Of a stretch of 8,669 nt of DNA, positions 1-6,115 are shown in pieces. This stretch comes from Pseudofrankia asymbiotica. Its GTDB lineage: Bacteria > Actinomycetota > Actinomycetes > Frankiales > Frankiaceae. Position 1 is the first letter of the stretch, and each line of letters begins with the position of its first letter. Below the pieces are notes generated by a model, which had not been told where the DNA came from, did not search any database, and was given only the letters and a program-made list of their open reading frames with translations. Position numbers and translations under genes: made by a program. The stretch covers positions 102,719 through 111,387 of the forward strand of contig NZ_MOMC01000010.1 of the NCBI RefSeq assembly GCF_001983105.1. The letters are read 5' to 3'.

Positions 1-534
1 TATGAGGTGCCCGAGGTCGCCGAGTTCCACGACGCCGAGTGGCTTCCGATCGTGGTCAAGGACTTCGAGGTCGCGACCTGCTGCCAGGAGATGGCCGAGA
101 ACAACGTCGACACCCCGCACTTCAAGTACGTGCACGGCACGCCGGCGATCCCGGAGGAGGAGTTCCACACCGACGGCCCCTACAAGCGCACGGTCGGGAT
201 GGACGGGAACTTCGTGCGCGAGGGCTTCGGCCTGGGCCTGGGCGTGCTGCGGGTGAAGGGCTACACCACGTTCGTCTCCTCGACGACCCCGATCGACGAG
301 GAGAACGTGCACGTCCGGTGGATCTTCACCGCGCCGCGGTCGCTCGGCGAGGGCGCGGCCGAGAAGGCGTCGATCAGTTTCACCGCCGGCGTGAGCCAGG
401 ACCTCCCCATCTGGGAGAACAAGATCTTCAAGGATCCGCCGGTGCTGCGGCCCTCGGAGAAGGCCGTGACCGAGCAGCGCCGCTGGTGCCAGCAGTTCTA
501 CTCCTGGCCCGAGGGCGACCCCCGCCGCCGCTGA
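1..534 (+). CDS. Rieske non-heme iron oxygenase, KshA-like, C-terminal catalytic part (5'-truncated)
   Basis: This is the C-terminal 177 residues of a Rieske-type aromatic-ring or steroid hydroxylase terminal oxygenase. The reading frame is already open at base 1, and the Rieske [2Fe-2S] domain lies outside the window. The visible part has the mononuclear-iron motif E33-x3-D37-x2-H40-x4-H45 (ENNVDTPHFKYVH). It also has the C-terminal acidic iron ligand, probably D134, in QDLPIWENK. Both are typical of the KshA/3-ketosteroid 9-alpha-hydroxylase group and related Rieske oxygenases. Such enzymes use O2 and electrons from a separate reductase (KshB type), which is not seen here. The stop codon is 28 bp before the next gene, which has its own Shine-Dalgarno sequence, so the two are probably co-transcribed. 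Family and catalytic residues are seen directly. The steroid or terpenoid substrate is only an inference from family resemblance, and other polycyclic or alkyl substrates are equally possible. Confidence 0.88.
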   Translation, partial: YEVPEVAEFHDAEWLPIVVKDFEVATCCQEMAENNVDTPHFKYVHGTPAIPEEEFHTDGPYKRTVGMDGNFVREGFGLGLGVLRVKGYTTFVSSTTPIDEENVHVRWIFTAPRSLGEGAAEKASISFTAGVSQDLPIWENKIFKDPPVLRPSEKAVTEQRRWCQQFYSWPEGDPRRR

Positions 535-562
535 CAACGCCTGACTGACGAGGAGGGTCCCG

Positions 563-1324
563 ATGGGGAACCGCTGGGTACGCACCGTCGAGAGGAAGTC
601 CGACGCCGAGGCGAGCATCGGGGCCGGCCTGCCGCCGATCCCGTCGCTCGAGGTCGTCTACCTGACCGATCCGGCGGTGCTCGCGGAGCTGCTTCCGCCA
701 CCGCTGACCCCGCCGGCCGAGCCGCGGGTGCATGTCCGGGTCACCGACATCGACCTGCACTTCGGCGCCTACCACTACAAGGAGCTGGTCGGCTACATCG
801 CCGTCGACGCCGTCTACGACGGGGTGACCGGCGAGTACCCGCTGCTGATCCCGATCGACCTGGAGTCGGCGATCTCGATCAGCCGGGAGAAGCACGGCGA
901 GCCGAAGAAGCTCGCCGATCTGGAGCTCACCCGGGACGGCGACCACGTCGAGGGGCGGATCACCCGCAACGGCGTGACCTTCGTCGAGATCGTCGGCGAC
1001 GTCACCGAGAGCCTGCCGGTGCCGGAGCCCTACCCGGCCACGCAGTGGTGGTACAAGTTCATGCCCGCCGTCTCCGGCTCCGGCTTCGACGGCGACCCGC
1101 TGCTGGTCCGCCTCGACCAGACCCGCACGCCGGCGAGCGTCGAGAAGGTCGAGGGCAAGCTCGTGCTGCGCGACGAGCCCACCGCTCCCGTCGTCGACCT
1201 GCCGGTGCTCGAGACCGTCTCGATCCTCTACACCACCCGGTCCTCGGTGAACCGCGCCAGCGTCGTCGGCCCGGTCGACCCGGTCGCGTTCGAGCCGTTC
1301 GCGCACACCCGCTACGACCACTGA
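563..1324 (+). CDS. Acetoacetate decarboxylase superfamily protein
   Basis: This 253-residue protein is about the usual length for the acetoacetate decarboxylase (ADC) superfamily. A clear AGGAGGG ribosome site at 551-557, 5 nt before the ATG, fixes the start. The family core is visible: GAYHYKE around residues 68-74, with E74 at the place of the conserved active-site glutamate, and SREKHGEPKKLADL at 107-120. In that segment K115 and K116 correspond to the Schiff-base lysine and its pKa-lowering neighbour in Clostridium ADC. Keeping both lysines supports Schiff-base chemistry on a keto substrate, either decarboxylation of a beta-keto acid or an aldolase/dehydratase-like reaction as known for other family members. 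It sits between a Rieske oxygenase and an amidohydrolase in one operon, so its substrate is probably an intermediate of that pathway rather than acetoacetate itself. Family assignment is firm, the reaction is not. Confidence 0.85.
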   Translation: MGNRWVRTVERKSDAEASIGAGLPPIPSLEVVYLTDPAVLAELLPPPLTPPAEPRVHVRVTDIDLHFGAYHYKELVGYIAVDAVYDGVTGEYPLLIPIDLESAISISREKHGEPKKLADLELTRDGDHVEGRITRNGVTFVEIVGDVTESLPVPEPYPATQWWYKFMPAVSGSGFDGDPLLVRLDQTRTPASVEKVEGKLVLRDEPTAPVVDLPVLETVSILYTTRSSVNRASVVGPVDPVAFEPFAHTRYDH

Positions 1325-1384
1325 CCCGCGCGGCGGCGCCCCAGGCATCCGAAGTACCTACGACCCGATACCAGGAGAAGGGTC

Positions 1385-2602
1385 ATGAGCGACAAATACC
1401 TGCTCATCTCGACGGACACCCATGCCGGGCTGCCTCCCGAGCAGTACCGCGAGTACATCGACCCGAAGTACCGCGAGGCCTTCGACGAAGCGCAGGCCGC
1501 GGACGTGACGGCCGCCGCGCTGGTGGCCGAGGACGACCATCAGAGGTTCCTGGCCGAGTGGAACTCCGAGATCGGTGACCACGGCGGCATGGAGGGCGCC
1601 TGGGACCCGGCCGTGCGCACCAAGGAGATGGACGCCGAGGGTGTCGCGGCCGAGGTCGTGTTCCCGGACGCGGACGCCGCCGGCGTCGGCGGCGTCTCGG
1701 GGTCGCCGTTCGGCTCAGGACTCAACTCCTCCGGCGACAGCGATCCGGTGCTGGTGATGGCCGGCGCCCAGGCGCACAACCGGTGGGCGGCGGAGTTCTG
1801 CCAGAACGACCCGGAGCGGCGCTACGGCATCGCGATCGTCCCGGCGCTGCACGACGTCGCGGCGGCGGTGGCCGAGGCCGAGTGGGCGGCCGAGAACGGC
1901 CTGCGCGGCGGGATCATGATCCCGACGAAGTGGGGGAGCTACCCGGCGTACAACGACCCGGTGTACGACCCGCTGTGGTCGGTGTGCGCCGAGGCGGGTC
2001 TCGTCGTGCACACCCATTCGGGTGTCGGGCCGACCGACTACACCTGGGCGCCGGGCTTCCTGGCGATCTATGCCACTGAGGCGTACTGGTGGGCCGCCCG
2101 TCCGCTCTGGGCGCTGCTGCTCGGCGGCGTCTTCGAGCGCCACCCGAAGCTGAGGTACGCCCTGGCGGAGAACGGCGCCTGGTGGGTGCCGGACATCCTG
2201 ACCCGGATGGACGCCAAATGGGAGGGCGACCATTCCACTCGCAAGTTCGGGCCGAAGACGTTCCGCGACGGGATGACGATGAAGCCCTCGGAGTACTACC
2301 ACCGCAACGTGTGGATGGCGTCGTCGGTCATGGGCCGCGTCGAGGTGGAACGTCGCCACGAGATCGGCGTCGAGCGGCTGATGTGGGGGCACGACTACCC
2401 GCATCCGGAGGGCACCTGGCCGCACACCAGGGAGTGGCTGCGCGACCGGTTCGCCGACGTGCCGGAGGCCGACACCCGCCGCATCCTCGGCCTGAACGCC
2501 GCCGAGCTGTACCGCTTCGACCTGGCGCGGCTCGCGCCGGTCGTCGACCGGATCGGCCTGACGGTCGAGGACGTCCACGGACCAGCCGGAGCCGCCGCAT
2601 GA
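1385..2602 (+). CDS. Amidohydrolase family protein (COG2159, Amidohydrolase_2, decarboxylase-like)
   Basis: This 405-residue protein has a TIM-barrel metal-dependent hydrolase fold of the ACMSD/gamma-resorcylate decarboxylase group. An AGGAGAAGG ribosome site (1373-1381) precedes the ATG. Metal-site motifs appear in order: D11-T-H13 after strand 1 (a DxH version of the usual HxH), H209-T-H211 in VVHTHSGVG, H253 in ERHPKLRYALAENGAWW, and D337 in MWGHDYPHPEGTWP. The last of these is the conserved Asp of the 'G-x-D-[YW]-P-H' signature. Members remove carboxylates without oxidation or hydrolyse C-C/C-N bonds, using one divalent metal, usually Zn or Mn. It lies 60 bp downstream of the ADC-like gene and overlaps the following SDR by 4 bp (ATGA), so translation of the two is probably coupled. 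Family is secure. Whether it is a decarboxylase or a hydrolase, and on what substrate, is not shown by the sequence. Confidence 0.87.
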   Translation: MSDKYLLISTDTHAGLPPEQYREYIDPKYREAFDEAQAADVTAAALVAEDDHQRFLAEWNSEIGDHGGMEGAWDPAVRTKEMDAEGVAAEVVFPDADAAGVGGVSGSPFGSGLNSSGDSDPVLVMAGAQAHNRWAAEFCQNDPERRYGIAIVPALHDVAAAVAEAEWAAENGLRGGIMIPTKWGSYPAYNDPVYDPLWSVCAEAGLVVHTHSGVGPTDYTWAPGFLAIYATEAYWWAARPLWALLLGGVFERHPKLRYALAENGAWWVPDILTRMDAKWEGDHSTRKFGPKTFRDGMTMKPSEYYHRNVWMASSVMGRVEVERRHEIGVERLMWGHDYPHPEGTWPHTREWLRDRFADVPEADTRRILGLNAAELYRFDLARLAPVVDRIGLTVEDVHGPAGAAA

Positions 2603-3531
2603 CCGCCACCCCGATCCCGGCCCCGAGCCTGGCTCCGAGGATCACCGACTTCGCCGGGAAGGTCGTCGTCATCACCGGCGGGGCGGCGGGCATCGGCCGG
2701 GCGCTCGGCGAGGCCTTCGCCCGCGCCGGCGCCGTCCTGGTGCTCTCCGACATCGAGAAGAACGCCCTCGACGCCACCGTCGCGGCGCTTCGCGAGGCGA
2801 CCGGCGCCGAGATCGGCGGCGTCGTCGCCGACGTTTCCGACGCGGACTCGGTCGAGGCGCTGACCGAGGAGGTGTTCCGCCTTCACGGGCGCACCCACGT
2901 ACTGGTGAACAACGCCGGCGTCGGGCCGCCGTCGGCGAAGGTCTGGGAGACGACGCCCAACGACTGGCGCTGGACCTTCGGCGTCAACGTCCACGGCGTC
3001 GCCAACGGCGTCCGCTCGTTCGTCCCGCGCATGATCGCCTCCGGTGAGCCGGGCCACGTCGTCAACACGTCGTCCGGTGACGGCGCGGTCGCGCCGATGC
3101 CGAGCGCGTCGGTGTACGCGGCGAGCAAGGCGGCCGTGTCGATCCTCACCGAGTGCCTCGGCGCCCAGCTCGCGCAGGAGGGGCACCCGATCGCGGTGTC
3201 GCTGTTCCTCCCGTCCGGCAAGGGTCTGCTCGACACCGGCCTGTGGACGTCGGATCGCAACCGGCCCGCCGAGCTCGCCCGCGAGAAGCCGCGGACGACC
3301 CCGGCGATGACGGTCGCGACGCTCGTCGAATCGGCGGCGAAGGCCGGCACGGAGATCCCGATCCAGCCGCTCGAGGAGCTCGCCGACGACGTCCTGCGCG
3401 GCATCCGGGCGGGGGAGTACTGCATCATGCTCGGCCGGGACGGCGCGACCGCGACCCTGCGGGAACGGGCCGAACGGTTCGGAGCCGGCCAGAACCCGAC
3501 CGCGACCGGGCACAACCTCCTGCCGGTCTGA
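2599..3531 (+). CDS. Classical SDR family NAD(P)-dependent oxidoreductase
   Basis: This 310-residue short-chain dehydrogenase starts at the ATG that overlaps the amidohydrolase stop (ATGA). The frame stays open far upstream, but only this start fits the domain. The Rossmann motif T26-G-G-A-A-G-I-G33 follows a 20-residue N-terminal extension. D51 after strand 2 (VLSD) suggests NAD(H) preference. LVNNAG comes next, then catalytic S159 and Y173-A-A-S-K177. The usual 'PG' after strand 6 is replaced by PSGKGLLDTGLW, a substrate-loop variant, and there is a long C-terminal extension with RERAERFG. Expected role: reversible alcohol/ketone oxidation of a pathway intermediate, at the end of this four-gene operon. 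A perfect hairpin begins 13 bp after its stop. The substrate is unknown. Confidence 0.88.
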   Translation: MTATPIPAPSLAPRITDFAGKVVVITGGAAGIGRALGEAFARAGAVLVLSDIEKNALDATVAALREATGAEIGGVVADVSDADSVEALTEEVFRLHGRTHVLVNNAGVGPPSAKVWETTPNDWRWTFGVNVHGVANGVRSFVPRMIASGEPGHVVNTSSGDGAVAPMPSASVYAASKAAVSILTECLGAQLAQEGHPIAVSLFLPSGKGLLDTGLWTSDRNRPAELAREKPRTTPAMTVATLVESAAKAGTEIPIQPLEELADDVLRGIRAGEYCIMLGRDGATATLRERAERFGAGQNPTATGHNLLPV

Positions 3532-3544
3532 CCAGCCCGGGACT

Positions 3545-3579
3545 GGCGGGCGGCCGGACGCGACATCCGGCCGCCCGCC
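3545..3579 (+). terminator. Hairpin terminator of the first operon
   Basis: A perfect 14-bp inverted repeat, GGCGGGCGGCCGGA (3545-3558) and its reverse complement (3566-3579), encloses a 7-nt loop (CGCGACA). It begins 13 bp after the SDR stop. There is no T-tract, which is common for GC-rich actinobacterial terminators. A weaker 7-bp hairpin follows at 3583-3603. Function is inferred from position and stem quality. Confidence 0.7.
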
Positions 3580-3618
3580 GGCCGGCGGCGCAGGAGGCCG
3601 CCGCCCGCCGGCCGCCGG

Positions 3619-3642
3619 GGTCGAGGTCGAGGTCGAGGTCGA
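3619..3642. repeat. Four tandem GGTCGA repeats
   Basis: Four perfect head-to-tail copies of the hexamer GGTCGA lie in the non-coding spacer, ending 36 bp before the Ddn-like start. This could be a direct-repeat regulator site or a simple slippage-generated repeat. Two turns of DNA are covered, but the 6-bp period does not match the helical repeat, so a simple repeat is the more cautious reading. Confidence 0.85.
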
Positions 3643-3666
3643 CGGGCGGGATGGCGCGGCGCGGCG

Positions 3667-3672
3667 TTGAAT
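3667..3672 (+). promoter_or_regulatory. Possible -10 element of a leaderless promoter (TTGAAT)
   Basis: TTGAAT lies 6 nt before the ATG at 3679, so transcription would begin at or next to the start codon. No Shine-Dalgarno sequence is visible upstream of that ATG. The same layout (hexamer, CGGCYC, ATG) occurs before the TetR gene. No convincing -35 is seen in the GC-rich sequence upstream. Confidence 0.35.
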
Positions 3673-3678
3673 CGGCTC

Positions 3679-4119
3679 ATGCCTCTCACCGGTGACTACG
3701 AGCCGAGCCCGGCGGACTGGGTCCGTGAGCAGGTCGAGGAGTACGAGAACTCCGGCGGCACCCGTGGCACGATGCTGAACGGCCGGCCGGTGGTCATCCT
3801 CACCACGGTCGGCGCGAAGACGGGCAAGATACGCAAGAGCCCGCTGATGCGGGTCGAGCGCGACGGGCTCTATGCGGTCGTGGCCTCGCTCGGCGGCGCA
3901 CCCAACCATCCCGTCTGGTACTACAACGTGCGAGCCCACCCGGAGGTGGAGCTCCAGGACGGTCCCGTCCGGCAGCGGCTGGTGGCCCGTGAGGTGACCG
4001 GCGACGAGAAGGCCGCCTGGTGGAACCACGCTGTCGCGGCGTACCCCGACTACGCCGAGTACCAGAAGAAGACCGACCGGCAGATCCCCGTCCTCGTCCT
4101 GGAACCGCCCGCCCGATGA
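3679..4119 (+). CDS. Deazaflavin (F420)-dependent nitroreductase/quinone reductase, Ddn family
   Basis: This small 146-residue split-barrel protein belongs to the Ddn group, whose members use reduced F420 to reduce quinones, nitroaromatics or other activated compounds, often at the membrane. Family landmarks: N-terminal [33 protein letters not shown] (45-59), the basic segment that grips the F420 tail; and [22 protein letters not shown] (67-88), the family signature. The ATG was preferred over the in-frame TTG at 3667 because homologues of this family typically begin with 'LTGEYEPS' close to the start and because that TTG falls in the apparent -10 hexamer. It is preceded by a 147-bp spacer with a terminator, so it is probably its own transcription unit. 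Cofactor F420 rather than FMN is inferred from family membership. The substrate is unknown. Confidence 0.87.
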   Translation: MPLTGDYEPSPADWVREQVEEYENSGGTRGTMLNGRPVVILTTVGAKTGKIRKSPLMRVERDGLYAVVASLGGAPNHPVWYYNVRAHPEVELQDGPVRQRLVAREVTGDEKAAWWNHAVAAYPDYAEYQKKTDRQIPVLVLEPPAR

Positions 4120-4128
4120 CCGGGCCCA

Positions 4129-4142
4129 CCGCCGGCCGGCGG
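4129..4142. repeat. 14-bp perfect GC palindrome
   Basis: CCGCCGGCCGGCGG reads the same on both strands. It lies 10 bp after the Ddn-like stop and 41 bp before the next start. It may act as a weak terminator or attenuator, or be a chance effect of near-total GC composition. Confidence 0.4.
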
Positions 4143-4153
4143 CGGACGAGTGA

Positions 4154-4172
4154 GTTGGATTTTCCTATCTAT
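4154..4172 (+). promoter_or_regulatory. AT-rich patch, possible promoter of the second SDR
   Basis: TTGGATTTTCCTATCTATG is the most AT-rich short stretch near this gene in an otherwise extremely GC-rich region. It sits directly before the ribosome site. It resembles promoter DNA (CTATCT/TATCTA as a -10-like hexamer), but no well-spaced -35/-10 pair can be drawn. The call rests on composition and position only. Confidence 0.25.
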
Positions 4173-4179
4173 GGGAGAG
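4173..4179 (+). promoter_or_regulatory. Ribosome binding site deciding the second SDR start
   Basis: GGGAGAG ends 3 nt before GTG at 4183. It supports this GTG over the upstream in-frame ATG at 4171 and GTG at 4150, neither of which has a Shine-Dalgarno sequence. Confidence 0.55.
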
Positions 4180-4182
4180 CTC

Positions 4183-4938
4183 GTGACGTCTGTCTTGATC
4201 ACTGGGGCCTCGAAGGGCATCGGCCGGGCAACCGCGGCCGAGTTCGCCGCCCGCGGCTACCGCGTCATCGCCACCGCGCGCGATCCCCGAACGCTTGACG
4301 ATCTCGATGTGGCGCAGCGGCTCCGCCTCGACGTCACCGACCAGGCCACCGTCGACGAGGCCGTCGCCGCCGCCGGCCAGGTCGACGTCCTGGTGTCCAA
4401 CGCGGGTGTGATCTTCCTGGCCTCGGTCGAGGCGAGCCCGGTGGCCGAGATCGAGCGGCTGTTCACGCAGAACACCGCTGGCGCGATCCGAGTCGCCCAG
4501 GCGCTGCTGCCGCAGATGCGCGAGCGCCGGGATGGACGGTTGCTGTTCGTCTCCAGCATGGTGGGCCGCCTCGTGATGGCGGGCAGCGCGGCCTACGCCG
4601 CCACGAAGTGGGCACTCGAGGCCCTGGTCGAGTCACTGGCCGTCGAGACCGCCGGGTTCGGGATCCGGACCACCCTGCTCGAACCCGGCACGGTGAGCTC
4701 GGGCGCGCTCGATGAACCTCTGACCTACCAGTTGCCCGACGACCCCTACCCTGACCTGCTCGTCGGCCGCTACAACCCCAGTGCCTTCATCACGCCAGAA
4801 CAGGTCGCCCGCGCGATCGCCGACACCGCGGAACTCGACACCCCTCCGCTGCGCCTGCCGATCGGCGAGCAGTCCACCGCGCTCCTCGCGGCGCGCAAGG
4901 CGGCCCCCGAGAACGTCCCCTTCGTCGCCAAGCGTTGA
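4183..4938 (+). CDS. SDR family oxidoreductase, NADP-type
   Basis: This 251-residue classical short-chain dehydrogenase starts at GTG, chosen for the GGGAGAG site just upstream and because it places strand 1 (TSVLITG) at the N-terminus as usual. Motifs: T7-G-A-S-K-G-I-G14, LDVTD, V71-S-N-A-G75 (SNAG instead of NNAG), catalytic S125 and Y138-A-A-T-K142, then EPGTVSSG. K11 within the glycine motif and the arginine in ATARD after strand 2 point to NADP(H). The overall pattern resembles 17-beta-hydroxysteroid-dehydrogenase-like SDRs (cd05374 type), but many members of that group are of unknown substrate. It follows the Ddn-like gene by 63 bp. An AT-rich patch in that gap may give it its own promoter. 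It converges with the alpha/beta hydrolase gene downstream. Confidence 0.87.
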   Translation: MTSVLITGASKGIGRATAAEFAARGYRVIATARDPRTLDDLDVAQRLRLDVTDQATVDEAVAAAGQVDVLVSNAGVIFLASVEASPVAEIERLFTQNTAGAIRVAQALLPQMRERRDGRLLFVSSMVGRLVMAGSAAYAATKWALEALVESLAVETAGFGIRTTLLEPGTVSSGALDEPLTYQLPDDPYPDLLVGRYNPSAFITPEQVARAIADTAELDTPPLRLPIGEQSTALLAARKAAPENVPFVAKR

Positions 4939-5044
4939 TCGGGGCCTTCGCCGCGCTGATGTGAAGCTCACGTGAAATAGCGCGGAGCGGCTTTCCAGCC
5001 TCGGCGCGAGGCGATCACGGCGTCGCTACCCGCCGATCGCGTAC

Positions 5045-5065
5045 AGCCGCCAGCCGCCAGCCGCC
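5045..5065. repeat. Three tandem AGCCGCC repeats
   Basis: Three perfect 7-bp copies (5045-5051, 5052-5058, 5059-5065) lie in the non-coding gap between convergent genes, 20 bp before a strong hairpin. No function is apparent and replication slippage is likely. Confidence 0.8.
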
Positions 5066-5084
5066 TGGGGACCGGCGGTCCTGG

Positions 5085-5112
5085 CGGGTCACCCGGCCGC
5101 CCGGGTGACCCG
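5085..5112. terminator. Bidirectional terminator hairpin between convergent genes
   Basis: The perfect 12-bp stem CGGGTCACCCGG (5085-5096) / CCGGGTGACCCG (5101-5112) has a 4-nt loop, CCGC. It sits in the 244-bp gap between the + strand SDR (ends 4938) and the - strand hydrolase (ends 5183), 70 bp beyond the latter's stop. It has no T-tract. The rest of this gap shows only the AGCCGCC repeats and no gene. Confidence 0.65.
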
Positions 5113-5182
5113 ATCCGCGACGCCGTGGGTCATGACCGCCAACACGCCGGGATGCGGCGTGGGCGGACGGGACGAGCCCGAT

Positions 5183-6052
5183 CTACCCGCGAAAGAAGGC
5201 GGTGAGTTGTTTGGTGACCTCATTGGGCAGGTCGTGCTGGATCCAGTGGCCCGCGTCGGAGTAGTGGATCGTCCTTGCGTCGGGGACGAGGTGGGGCGGC
5301 GGCTCGGCGAGGTCGGCGCGCAGGTGGGGGTCCCGGTCGCCGAAGAGCACCAGCGTCGGCGTGTCCGTCCGGCGGATGTGGTTGCGCCGCAGGTCCTTCC
5401 GGTCACGGATGAAGGCGCGGTAGTAGTTGATCGTCGCGGTCAGGGCGCTGTCGTCCTGGTAGGCGATCCGGTACCGGTCGATCTCCTCGGGCGGGAAGGG
5501 CGTGTTGGGCTCGGTCTCGTAGACGCGGAGCAGGCCGCGGCGGCCGCGGGCTCCGAGCAGCTTCTCCGGCAGGACCGGCAGGCAGAAGAAGAACATGTAC
5601 CAGCTCTTCCTGAGCTGGCTCCAGCTACGGAGCCCGGCGAAGAAGCTCTCCGGGTGCAGGATGTTCAGCACGGCGAGCCGGTGGAGCCGTTCCGGATGGC
5701 GCATGGCGAAGAACCAGGCGACGAATCCGCCCCAGTCGTGCCCGACCAGATGGACACGGTCCTCGCCGAGATGCTCGATCAGCCCGTCGACGTCGTCGCA
5801 GAGCACCCTGGCCTGGTAGTTCCAGACGCCGGCCGGCCTGGTCGACAGGTTGTACCCGCGCATGTCCGGCGCGACGACCCGGAAACCGGCGGCGATCAGC
5901 GCGGGGATCTGCGCCCTCCACGTGTACCAGAAGTCCGGAAAGCCATGCAGCAGGATCACCGTCGGGCCTTCGCCGCCGATGACGTAGTGCAGCGTGACGC
6001 CGTTGACCGTGGCATATCTGTGCTCTACCGACCCGTCGAGGTCGTCCGTCAT
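5183..6052 (-). CDS. Alpha/beta hydrolase, epoxide-hydrolase-like
   Basis: This 289-residue alpha/beta-fold hydrolase resembles soluble epoxide hydrolases. H36-G-F-P39 followed by DFWYTWR forms the oxyanion-hole motif seen in that group. The nucleophile is aspartate D106 in G-H-D-W-G-G (epoxide hydrolase or haloalkane dehalogenase type, not the Ser of esterases). The acid is D241 in LFGDRDPHL and the base H269 in DAGHWIQHDLP. Cap-domain tyrosines that could protonate the epoxide are Y152 and Y210/Y211. The ATG at 6052 is chosen over ATG 6082 and GTG 6088, which are in frame, because GGGGAGAAG lies 3 nt ahead and because the upstream codons fall in the promoter region. It is divergent from the LLM gene across a palindromic operator. 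Expected role: opening an epoxide to a diol, probably of a mono-oxygenated hydrophobic compound. Haloalkane dehalogenase activity is the main alternative. Confidence 0.88.
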   Translation of the reverse strand: MTDDLDGSVEHRYATVNGVTLHYVIGGEGPTVILLHGFPDFWYTWRAQIPALIAAGFRVVAPDMRGYNLSTRPAGVWNYQARVLCDDVDGLIEHLGEDRVHLVGHDWGGFVAWFFAMRHPERLHRLAVLNILHPESFFAGLRSWSQLRKSWYMFFFCLPVLPEKLLGARGRRGLLRVYETEPNTPFPPEEIDRYRIAYQDDSALTATINYYRAFIRDRKDLRRNHIRRTDTPTLVLFGDRDPHLRADLAEPPPHLVPDARTIHYSDAGHWIQHDLPNEVTKQLTAFFRG

Positions 6053-6055
6053 CTG

Positions 6056-6064
6056 CTTCTCCCC
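6056..6064 (-). promoter_or_regulatory. Ribosome binding site deciding the hydrolase start
   Basis: On the - strand, GGGGAGAAG is followed by 3 nt and then the ATG at 6052. The GGAG core is 6 nt from the start codon. This selects the ATG over the two upstream in-frame starts. Confidence 0.6.
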
Positions 6065-6075
6065 GCCCCGACCGG

Positions 6076-6104
6076 TTGACATACCCACCCTATTTCGGGA
6101 TGGT
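6076..6104 (+). promoter_or_regulatory. Candidate promoter of the LLM oxidoreductase gene
   Basis: A consensus -35 hexamer TTGACA (6076-6081) is followed after 17 bp by GATGGT (6099-6104), a weak -10 that keeps the key A and final T. The -10 lies inside the left half and centre of the 25-bp palindrome, so a bound regulator would block it. The leader to the ATG at 6221 would be about 110 nt. Confidence 0.35.
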
Positions 6105-6115
6105 CCATCCCGAAA
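6087..6115 (-). promoter_or_regulatory. Candidate promoter of the epoxide-hydrolase-like gene
   Basis: Read on the - strand, TTTCGG (6115-6110) and TAGGGT (6092-6087) are 17 bp apart and could be -35 and -10 elements. Transcription would start near 6080, about 28 nt before the ATG at 6052 and downstream of the two rejected upstream starts. The palindrome spans from the -35 to the first base of the -10. The -35 match is poor. Confidence 0.35.

Noticed and set aside
428..1348. 306-codon open frame on the - strand
   Set aside because: It is antisense to the Rieske end and the ADC-like gene, with low-complexity Arg/Val/Asp composition and no recognisable motif.
1715..2578. 287-codon open frame on the - strand
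   Set aside because: It is a shadow of the amidohydrolase gene with no domain and biased composition.
2089..2598. N-terminal extension of the first SDR
   Set aside because: The frame is open upstream but overlaps the amidohydrolase in another frame and reads as low-complexity Arg/Gly/Pro. The ATG at 2599 in the ATGA overlap places the Rossmann motif normally.
2395..4029. 544-codon open frame on the - strand
   Set aside because: It runs antisense across the SDR, a terminator hairpin and the Ddn-like gene, is Arg/Asp/Gly-rich with no domain, and arises from high-GC third positions. The + strand genes have clear motifs.
4150..4182. GTG 4150 or ATG 4171 as start of the second SDR
   Set aside because: Neither has a Shine-Dalgarno sequence, and the added residues precede the usual first beta strand. 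GTG 4183 follows GGGAGAG directly.
5105..6079. 324-codon open frame on the + strand
   Set aside because: It is antisense to the epoxide-hydrolase-like gene, which has a full catalytic triad, and it begins inside a terminator hairpin.
6053..6088. Longer hydrolase start at GTG 6088 or ATG 6082
   Set aside because: The ATG at 6052 has a good ribosome site, and the extra residues are encoded in the promoter region next to the palindrome.
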